From: Emcibacter sp048269205
GTDB taxonomy: Bacteria > Pseudomonadota > Alphaproteobacteria > Sphingomonadales > Emcibacteraceae
Length of the DNA: 64,000 nucleotides
Direction: 5' to 3'
Assembly (NCBI RefSeq): GCF_048269205.1
Contig: NZ_JBLXJC010000003.1
Location: 248,001-312,000, forward strand
Part shown: positions 7,755-14,370 of the stretch, one piece after another
Layout: each line of letters opens with the position of its first letter
Position numbering within the stretch: position 1 is the stretch's first letter
Notes under the pieces: generated by a model
Told to the model about the DNA's origin: nothing
The model's input: only the letters and a program-made list of their open reading frames with translations
The model's database searches: none
Position numbers and translations under genes: made by a program

Positions 7755-9779
7755 TTACGCTGCCGCGGGGACAAGCCAGCCCAGCTTGCGCGCCTGTTCC
7801 GCGGCAAGGGCGGGAATATCCCGGGCAATCATGTTCCGGTGCAGAATCTGAACGCCAAGCATGTGGTTGATCATGGCATCCAGCTGAACCAGACGGGCGC
7901 GAGGTGTTTTTTCGTCCTCAGCTTCGGCAAGAAGCCGCTGCACCCCGGCACTGTCCAGCACGCCGGCCTCGCGCACAGATTTTTCACTCAGGAAATCGCC
8001 GGCAAGCTCCATCATCGCCGACCATTTGTCCTTGTTGACGGTGGCCGGCGGCGCCATGAAAGCGAATTTCTCGCGTTCATAAAGCGTTTTCGGCAACAAG
8101 CCTTTCATAGCCTCTTTCAGCACATATTTTTCCCGTCGCCCCTTGATACGGTGCAACGGCGGAATGCGGGTCGCGGCTTCGGCCAGATGGTGATCCAGAA
8201 AGGCCGGACGGGCCTCCATGCTATTGGCCATATCCACACGGTCGCCGCCCCAGGTCAGGATCTGTCCTTCCAGCATGGTTTTCGACCACACATATTGCGC
8301 CCGGTCCAGGGGATGACGACCGTCCAGCATATTCCGGTCCAGCTTCTCAGCGATCGCCTGGCCCGGCTTGTAAGCGGCAAGATCTTCGCGACGGTCCGCA
8401 TTCAGCACGGTACGGGCCGTCTCCTCACAGCTCAGCCAGGGCTGCAGACAGCTCGGCGTAAACCCGACCCGGTCCGTCAGATAAGGGTCATCATGCTGTT
8501 CGGCGGCCAGCATGGCGCCCTTGAACAGGGCATTGCTTTCCCCAAGCATAGCCTCCCATTTCCGGCGCTCGGAAGCCTCCAGATCGTCCAGGCCATGCAG
8601 GAAAAGATCCTGGCGGAAAGAGGGGTAGCCGGCAAACAACTCGTCAGAGCCTTCCCCGGTCACCACCACCTTGTAGCCCACATCACGTACATGCCGGCTC
8701 ATCAGGAACTTGGCCACCGCCAGGGTATTGTAGACGGTGCGTTCCGTATGCCAGATGGTTTCTTCGAAATGGCCGTAGAGATGGCTGCCGTCAAGGCGCA
8801 GGACATCCTGGTCCGCCCCTGTGGCATCCGCCATTTCCCGGGCGATGGGAGTTTCGTCATAGTCCGCATCGGTAAACCCGATGGTAAAGGCCTTGACCGG
8901 ATTCTGGCGCATGGCGGCAGACAGGCCGAGGATGGAACAACTGTCCACCCCGCCGGACAGATAACATCCGACCGGCACATCGGCTTCAAGACGCAAGCGT
9001 ACGGCTTCTGTAAGCCCTTCGCGCACCGTCTCGATACTTTCTTCCTCGCTTTTTGGCCCGGAATGGTATCCGGCCTCGGGAAATTCGAAGTCCCAGTAGG
9101 GCCGGTCTTCCATCTTGTACCCGGTGCCCTGCCGGCGGAATGTAACCACATGTCCGGGCTTGACCTGGTGAATACCGTCATAGGCCGTGGTGCCGGGCAC
9201 CATCACCTGCATCAGTTGGTGCAGGACGCCTTCATTGTTAAAGCGGCGCGCCACATCCGGATGGGCCATCACCACCTTGACTTCGGATCCGAACACCACA
9301 CCGTCATCACTGGCATGATAATAAAGCGGTTTGACCCCGAACCGATCCCGCACCAGATGCAGGGCATCTTCTTTTGCATCATAAAGGGCAAAGGCAAACT
9401 CGCCGCGCAGACGCCGCAGTGTTTCCTCCAGCCCGAACCGGGGATAAAGATGCAGAACAATCTCGCTGTCGCTTTTTGTAGTGAAGCGGGCCCCGCGACT
9501 TGTCAGGTCGGTGCGGATGCGCTGGTAATCATAAAATTCGCCGTTATGGGCCAGAAGCAGGCTGTCATCCCCGTTACGGAACGGTTGACGTCCCCGGTTT
9601 TCGTGCAGATCAATAATGGACAGCCGGGCATGGGAGAAACCCACCCCGCGGCCCTCCATGACTTCAACGCCGAATCCATCCGGACCGCGATGATATTGAA
9701 TGGCCGCCATATTGGCAAGAATCTGGGGATCAACGGGACGTTCCCTGTCGAAATAAAATACTCCGGCAATGCCGCACAT
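7755..9779 (-). CDS. asnB: Glutamine-hydrolysing asparagine synthase-like amidotransferase
   Basis: 674 residues. The N-terminal class II glutaminase domain starts with the nucleophile Cys2 (MCGIAGVFYF) and contains YHRGPDG at 29-35 and AHNGEFYDY near 78. The C-terminal synthetase domain has the PP-loop SGGVDS at 275-280 and a later GEGSDELFAGY. Such enzymes activate a carboxylate by adenylation and amidate it with ammonia channelled from glutamine. Asparagine is the classical product, but family members also make amides of peptides and secondary metabolites. It is last in an operon with an ATCase-like carbamoyltransferase and a symporter, 63 bases after the former, so the acceptor may not be plain aspartate (inference). 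Confidence 0.88.
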   Translation of the reverse strand: MCGIAGVFYFDRERPVDPQILANMAAIQYHRGPDGFGVEVMEGRGVGFSHARLSIIDLHENRGRQPFRNGDDSLLLAHNGEFYDYQRIRTDLTSRGARFTTKSDSEIVLHLYPRFGLEETLRRLRGEFAFALYDAKEDALHLVRDRFGVKPLYYHASDDGVVFGSEVKVVMAHPDVARRFNNEGVLHQLMQVMVPGTTAYDGIHQVKPGHVVTFRRQGTGYKMEDRPYWDFEFPEAGYHSGPKSEEESIETVREGLTEAVRLRLEADVPVGCYLSGGVDSCSILGLSAAMRQNPVKAFTIGFTDADYDETPIAREMADATGADQDVLRLDGSHLYGHFEETIWHTERTVYNTLAVAKFLMSRHVRDVGYKVVVTGEGSDELFAGYPSFRQDLFLHGLDDLEASERRKWEAMLGESNALFKGAMLAAEQHDDPYLTDRVGFTPSCLQPWLSCEETARTVLNADRREDLAAYKPGQAIAEKLDRNMLDGRHPLDRAQYVWSKTMLEGQILTWGGDRVDMANSMEARPAFLDHHLAEAATRIPPLHRIKGRREKYVLKEAMKGLLPKTLYEREKFAFMAPPATVNKDKWSAMMELAGDFLSEKSVREAGVLDSAGVQRLLAEAEDEKTPRARLVQLDAMINHMLGVQILHRNMIARDIPALAAEQARKLGWLVPAAA

Positions 9780-9842
9780 GATATTTTCTGCTCTCTGGCT
9801 TTGAGGTTAAATATATTAGTTCGTTACGGAAGCGGAATGTGG

Positions 9843-10934
9843 TCAGACCACATCCATGACCATTTCAGTGCGCTGCACCATACAGGTCAGCAACGCCATC
9901 CGCATGAAAACAGCGCCCCGGGCCTGGGCGAAATACCAGTTGTGGGGCGTATCATCCAGCGAGGTGCATAATTCGTCCCCCCGGGCCAGCGGATGCAGAA
10001 TGATGGCCGAAGGCTTCAGCGGAGATTTGCTGTTCAGCCTGAGACTATTGCCCATGACCTCGAAATCATCCTTCACCCAGGCAATGGCATTGATATAGAC
10101 CACATCAAGTCCGGGGAGTTCCTTGTCGAGATTGGTGCTTTCGCGAAGCTTCAGGCCGTCTTCTTCCAAGGATTCCCTCTGCTCCTTGCTGTAAAGTTCC
10201 GTGTCCTGCCCGTCGTGGATCACCACAACTTCCTTGAGCATACCCGGGAACCGGGACAGCAGCTTGAGAAGGCTGCGCACGGTGCGCATCCGACGGGGCA
10301 CGCCAATGATGCCGATGCGGATACGTTCGCGGGACTTTTCTTCCAGCAGCTTGGGCCGCCATTTCAGAATGGTATAAAGATCCGCCATGGCCTGGGTCGG
10401 ATGTTCATCGGTGCCGTTCCCGGCATTGATGATGGGGATGCGCAGGCTCTGCATCATCTGCATGACAGAATCCTCATTGCTGTCCCTGAGCACCACACAA
10501 TCACCGTAGTTGTTGAACATCTCGGCCACGTCGGACAGGCTTTCACCCTTGGCGATCCCTGTGGTGGTCCGGTCGGTAATGGACATGATATCACCGCCCA
10601 GCCGGTGCCAGGCGCTCTCGAAACTGAGCCTGGTGCGGGTTGACGGTTCATAAAAGGCGCTGATCAGCAGTTTGCCCGACAACGGCTTTATGGGGGCGAG
10701 GAACCGGTCCGGGTTGGCTTCATATTTGGCCGCCAGCCGGAACAGCTGCAATAGCTGCTCCCGGTCAAACTGGGCTGCCGAGGCCACATGCCGGTTGGCC
10801 AGGCCCTGCAGATGCTCGTGCTCCTCGGTGATCGCCCGCAGCAGATCCCGGGGATGGGCATCGCCGTAAATGTCGGGGCGTTCACGGTCAAAGGAAGCGG
10901 CACCTTCGGTGATGGCCTTTTCCGCGCCTACCAT
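9843..10934 (-). CDS. Aspartate-carbamoyltransferase-like enzyme with altered amino-acceptor site
   Basis: 363 residues, about 50 longer at the N-terminus than E. coli PyrB. The carbamoyl-phosphate site is intact: EPSTRTRLSFESA (STRT at 98-101), Lys129 in AKGESLSD, and HPTQ at 178-181. The C-terminal HPL and DDTPHNWYF segments also match ATCase. By hand alignment the PyrB residues that hold aspartate, Arg229 and Gln231 in TRVQKERL, correspond here to Ala283 and Ala285 in YINAIAWVKDD, and Pro268 of PyrB is Ala. It should therefore transfer a carbamoyl group to, or remove it from, something other than aspartate. Its ATG has AAGGAG 8 bases upstream, inside the preceding 39-residue gene. No pyrI or pyrC lies nearby, which argues against de novo pyrimidine synthesis. 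Confidence 0.82.
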   Translation of the reverse strand: MVGAEKAITEGAASFDRERPDIYGDAHPRDLLRAITEEHEHLQGLANRHVASAAQFDREQLLQLFRLAAKYEANPDRFLAPIKPLSGKLLISAFYEPSTRTRLSFESAWHRLGGDIMSITDRTTTGIAKGESLSDVAEMFNNYGDCVVLRDSNEDSVMQMMQSLRIPIINAGNGTDEHPTQAMADLYTILKWRPKLLEEKSRERIRIGIIGVPRRMRTVRSLLKLLSRFPGMLKEVVVIHDGQDTELYSKEQRESLEEDGLKLRESTNLDKELPGLDVVYINAIAWVKDDFEVMGNSLRLNSKSPLKPSAIILHPLARGDELCTSLDDTPHNWYFAQARGAVFMRMALLTCMVQRTEMVMDVV

Positions 10935-11047
10935 AAGGAATTCTCCTTTATGTCACGTAATACAAGATAGATTAGAACCACTGGCGCCACACAGGTCAGC
11001 GCCAGGGCGGGCAACACCATTGCCTCGAGTCCTAAGACGGAAATCAT
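10928..11047 (-). CDS. 39-residue single-span membrane protein, coupled to the symporter
   Basis: A short frame fills the gap between the symporter and the carbamoyltransferase. Its ATG overlaps the symporter stop (ATGA) and its last codons overlap the carbamoyltransferase ATG. It encodes MISVLGLEAM, then a hydrophobic span of about 20 residues (VLPALALTCVAPVVLIYLVL), then RDIKENSLW. This double overlap, the absence of any other use of the gap and the clean single membrane span support a real gene. Small membrane partners accompany several solute:sodium symporters, so an accessory subunit is plausible (inference). No family was recognised. Confidence 0.6.
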   Translation of the reverse strand: MISVLGLEAMVLPALALTCVAPVVLIYLVLRDIKENSLW

Positions 11048-12489
11048 TTCTCTTCTCCATTCCCGAGCGGGCCGTTTTCCCCGAGGGTAGTCCAGTCGAA
11101 AGTTTCACGGCACGCAAAGGCAAACAGCATGACGGTCATGGATACGGCTGCGGAAACAAGCGCCGCCACATAGAATCCAATCGCAAAATACGCATAAAGG
11201 CCGCTGGCGGTCCCGGCAATCATTGCCAGGGTGGCAAGCTTTCCGCCGCCGCGACGATAAAGCAGGCCGATGGTAATCGGCCAGATGGTGCTGGCGACAA
11301 AAGCGCCGGTGAAATGCAGCAGCGAGCCCAATGTCGCCAGCCGCGGCAGGCTCATCGCCCAGGTGAACAGGCCGAGCCCCAGAATTATCCAGACGGCCGC
11401 CTTGCGAAGTTCCCAATCAGTGGCCTTCGGACGGAAGTGCCCTTTGTAGATATCCTTGACGATCAGGTCGCTTGTTGCTGCCAGTACGCTGTCCAGGCTG
11501 GAGGCCAGCGCGGCAAAGACCACCACAAAGACCAGGATCGCCCCGGCAAGTCCGAACAGCTTTCCGGCCACCAGCGGCGCCACCATGTCAGGGGACGGCA
11601 CATTGATGCCGAGCGCCGGGGCGGCAAGGGCAATAAAGCCAGCAACGATCGGGATCGGCAGCCAGAAAATGCCGGCCATAAGGTAGGCCTTGAAACCCAC
11701 CCCCTTGGCAAAGGCAAAGGCCCGGGACCACCAGACGTTGGAATGGAAAATTTCCCCGACACCGAAAAACAGGTTATTGAACAGGAACATGATGGACGCC
11801 GGCAGCAGCAGGTTCAATAGTTCCGGCCGTTCTTCCTGAAGGCGGCTGTGAATGGCCTCGAAGCCCACTTCATTGATCACCAGAACCGCCAGCACAACAA
11901 TACCCGCCAAAATCAGAAGGGTCTGCACGAAATCGGTACCGATCACCGCCCGAAGGCCGCCGAAGACGGTATAGAGTGTGCAAATCAGCACAATCACAGT
12001 CATGCCGTAAACATAGGGAATACCACTGAGGGCATTGATCAACAGACCCCCGGCCATGCCCAGACTGATCAGCCAGCCGACACTGTAAAACAGGGAAATC
12101 AGCAGGAACACCCGCCAGGCAAACGTGCCATAGCGCAGGCGGATAAAATCTCCGCTGGTATAGCCCTGGGGCATCATGTCCCTGATCCGCCGGGCCAGCG
12201 GCGCAAAAAGCAACAGGCCGACCGCGCCCAGGGAATAGCCGGCCATGCCCCAGATGCCGAGCTGATAGGCCAGCTGCGGCGCTGTCATGGTGGTATTGCT
12301 GGTCACCCAGGTGGCCATGGCCGTGGCTACGGCAAATCCCATGCCCACCTTGCGCCCGGCCAGCATATAATCTTCAAGGCTGTCATTCTTGCGCCCGAGC
12401 CACCAGCCGAGCCAGACCCAGAGAAGGGAAAAAGCGCCTATAATAAGCCAGGCGATCCCGGCCGGCATCACTGCATCGGCATTCATCAT
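11044..12489 (-). CDS. Sodium:solute symporter (SSS family), possibly Dur3/urea-like
   Basis: 481 residues with about 13 hydrophobic spans. The N-terminal segment (DYMLAGRKVGMGF, then a TWVTSNTTMTAPQLAYQ helix) and SSLDSVLAATSDLIVKDIY in the later half are typical of the SSS fold, where the Ser/Asp-containing helix contributes to the sodium site. The gapless region around ATWVTSN and SGDFIRLRYG recalls Dur3-type urea and ureide carriers, but this is an impression, not an alignment. It starts at the stop codon of the Fn3-like gene (TGATG overlap) and is followed by the 39-residue membrane protein. A ureido-compound or amino acid substrate would fit the neighbouring carbamoyl enzymes. Confidence 0.85.
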   Translation of the reverse strand: MMNADAVMPAGIAWLIIGAFSLLWVWLGWWLGRKNDSLEDYMLAGRKVGMGFAVATAMATWVTSNTTMTAPQLAYQLGIWGMAGYSLGAVGLLLFAPLARRIRDMMPQGYTSGDFIRLRYGTFAWRVFLLISLFYSVGWLISLGMAGGLLINALSGIPYVYGMTVIVLICTLYTVFGGLRAVIGTDFVQTLLILAGIVVLAVLVINEVGFEAIHSRLQEERPELLNLLLPASIMFLFNNLFFGVGEIFHSNVWWSRAFAFAKGVGFKAYLMAGIFWLPIPIVAGFIALAAPALGINVPSPDMVAPLVAGKLFGLAGAILVFVVVFAALASSLDSVLAATSDLIVKDIYKGHFRPKATDWELRKAAVWIILGLGLFTWAMSLPRLATLGSLLHFTGAFVASTIWPITIGLLYRRGGGKLATLAMIAGTASGLYAYFAIGFYVAALVSAAVSMTVMLFAFACRETFDWTTLGENGPLGNGEEK

Positions 12490-12962
12490 CAGATATGGCT
12501 CCGCCCGCTTTGTATGGAAGAATTCGCGTCTTCAGGACGGCTGCCCCTGATCAGAAGGATCAGAAGAATGGCAAAGATCACTGCACCGCCACCAAAAAAG
12601 GCCAGCGCCTGGGTCAAGGGATGGTGGTGAACGGTAATGGTCAATCCATTATCCGCCGGCGCCGGTGCCCCGTCCGAGATCAGCCGGAACTGATAACGGC
12701 CGTCCGCCAGTCCGCTCAGGGTCGTGGCCCGGTCACCGCCCGCATAAAGGGAGCGCCAGCCGTCTTTTGTTTTCAGGTCGAGCTGAAAAGACAGGCCTGC
12801 CGCCTCCGGCCAGGACAGGGTCACATAGCCCGCAGAAAGGCCATCATCGGCAACACGAAGTGTGCCAGCCGTAAGTGTCGAGAGTGATGCCAGGTAGAAG
12901 AATGCTATAGTTATAACACGAATAATCATAAAAGATTTCGTTGTGTCGTCGGGAACGACCAA
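12489..12962 (-). CDS. Membrane-anchored protein with signal peptide and Fn3-like domain
   Basis: 157 residues if translation begins at a TTG at 12962, which has AAGGAG only 3 bases upstream. The ATG at 12929 gives a better signal peptide (MIIRVITIAFFYLASLST) but no ribosome site. After the signal sequence a beta-rich segment of about 85 residues (LSAGYVTLSWP ... GLADGRYQFRLISDG) looks like a fibronectin type III fold. A membrane span (ALAFFGGGAVIFAILLILL) and a short charged tail close the protein. It would therefore expose an Fn3-like domain to the periplasm. It is the first gene of the symporter/carbamoyltransferase operon and may present substrate to the symporter (inference). No named family was recognised. 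Confidence 0.65.
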   Translation of the reverse strand: MVVPDDTTKSFMIIRVITIAFFYLASLSTLTAGTLRVADDGLSAGYVTLSWPEAAGLSFQLDLKTKDGWRSLYAGGDRATTLSGLADGRYQFRLISDGAPAPADNGLTITVHHHPLTQALAFFGGGAVIFAILLILLIRGSRPEDANSSIQSGRSHI

Positions 12963-13129
12963 ATGCTCCTTTTATCGTCAGCATTCCAGATTTATTGGCG
13001 GGCGGAAGGCCCGTTTTCAAGTCCACATCATACGGACTTATAAATTGAATTCAAATATTTTGTTCTGAAATATCCTGTGCCATAATCTGCCGTTGAACCT
13101 TCAGATCAATGTCACAGGACGTGTAGTCG
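12963..13129. promoter_or_regulatory. Divergent promoter region of the carbamoyl/amide cluster
   Basis: This 167-base gap separates the leftward symporter operon from the rightward hydrolase gene and must hold both promoters. It contains an interrupted palindrome AAGTCC-N9-GGACTT at 13019-13039 and TTGAATTCAA at 13045-13054, either of which could be an operator. No regulator gene is adjacent. Confidence 0.5.
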
Positions 13130-14362
13130 ATGCCCAATGTTTGCGTGGAACGTATTGAAAAGGACCTGCTTGCACTTTCCAAGTTCGGCTTCAATGAACA
13201 GGACCGCGGCATCTACCGGCAGGGATTCACCGACGCCGACATGGACGCCAGACGATGGCTGATGGATATTTTCCGGTCTCTGGACATGGAGACACATATG
13301 GACGGCGCCGGCAATGTAATCGGCCGTCTGGGACCGAAAGACAAACCCTGCGTCATGGTCGGCTCCCATCTGGATTCCGTGCCGGCCGGTGGCATATTTG
13401 ACGGCGCCCTGGGCGTCATGGCCGGTGTGGAATGCATTCGTGTCATCCAGGAAAATAACATTCACATTGACTACCCCATCGAGATTGTTGCCACCAGCGA
13501 GGAAGAAGGCCGCTTCGGCGGCATGCTGGGCGCCCAGGCCATTTCGGGAAATGTAACCCTCGCCTGGCTGGAGAGCGCCAGGGATTCCAGCGGTGAGTTA
13601 CTCAAGGATGCCATGGCCCGTCACGGCTTTGACTATCATGAAGTCATGCACGCCCATCGCCCCCCGGAAGAAATCAGGGCCTTTCTGGAACTGCACGTGG
13701 AACAGGGCCCTGTGCTGGAAACCAAACGCACGTCGATCGGTATCGTCGAGGGAATATCCGGCGTGTTCAAATGGTTCGTACGCCTGATCGGCAAGGCAGA
13801 CCATGCCGGTACCGCCCCCATGGACATGCGCAGTGACGCCTTTCTGGGACTGGCTGACTTTACCCATGAAATCCAGCGCATCATTGACGAGGAAGGCACT
13901 GATAAATCACGGATCACCATCGGCTTCGTGGAACTGAAACCCGGCTTTCCCCATACGGTTCCGGGGGAAGTGGACTTCACCATCGTCGGCCGCGACCTGG
14001 ATCCTGACGTCATGAAAGCGCTGGCCAATGCCTGTCGCCGGGTGCTGTCCTCCATTGCCCGCAAACACGGCCTGATGTTCGAATATGAACAGATGAGCTG
14101 GCTGGAACCGAAATACTGCAGCAGCCGGGTGGTGGACGTTATAAGGGACAGGGCCGAAGGGCGCGGCTACAGCCACATGCTGATGCCGTCCGGCGCCGGA
14201 CATGACGCCCAGTTCATGACGGAAATCACCGAAACCGGCCTGATCTTTGTGCCCAGCGTCAATGGCGTCAGCCACGCCCCCGATGAATGGACTCACTGGA
14301 CCGATGTGGAACGTGGCTCCAACCTGCTTTTGGACAGCCTTGTCGTTCTGGCAACAGACTAG
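13130..14362 (+). CDS. Zn-dependent N-carbamoyl-L-amino-acid hydrolase / allantoate amidohydrolase family (M20)
   Basis: 410 residues, the normal length of the hydantoinase/carbamoylase subfamily. Metal and catalytic residues are present: His80 and Asp91 in GSHLDSVPAGGIFDGALGV, Glu125/Glu126 in SEEEGRFGG, His189 in ELHVEQGPVLE, and His382 in the C-terminal NGVSHAPDE. His358 lies in PSGAGHDAQ. The family hydrolyses a carbamoyl (ureido) group from N-carbamoyl amino acids, beta-ureidopropionate or allantoate, releasing CO2 and ammonia. It diverges from an operon with a carbamoyltransferase and a symporter, suggesting a shared ureido substrate or product. It lacks adjacent dihydropyrimidinase/hydantoinase genes, so pyrimidine or hydantoin degradation is not indicated. 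Confidence 0.88.
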   Translation: MPNVCVERIEKDLLALSKFGFNEQDRGIYRQGFTDADMDARRWLMDIFRSLDMETHMDGAGNVIGRLGPKDKPCVMVGSHLDSVPAGGIFDGALGVMAGVECIRVIQENNIHIDYPIEIVATSEEEGRFGGMLGAQAISGNVTLAWLESARDSSGELLKDAMARHGFDYHEVMHAHRPPEEIRAFLELHVEQGPVLETKRTSIGIVEGISGVFKWFVRLIGKADHAGTAPMDMRSDAFLGLADFTHEIQRIIDEEGTDKSRITIGFVELKPGFPHTVPGEVDFTIVGRDLDPDVMKALANACRRVLSSIARKHGLMFEYEQMSWLEPKYCSSRVVDVIRDRAEGRGYSHMLMPSGAGHDAQFMTEITETGLIFVPSVNGVSHAPDEWTHWTDVERGSNLLLDSLVVLATD

Positions 14363-14370
14363 AGGGACAA

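Noticed and set aside
7839..9971. Long plus-strand frame of 710 codons
   Set aside because: It is antisense to the asparagine-synthase-like and carbamoyltransferase genes, which show full catalytic motifs. The plus frame has no family features and reflects GC-rich codon bias.
9843..10934. Ornithine carbamoyltransferase
   Set aside because: The C-terminal HPL...DE and TPHNWYF segments follow ATCase, and the ornithine-type HCLP motif is absent.
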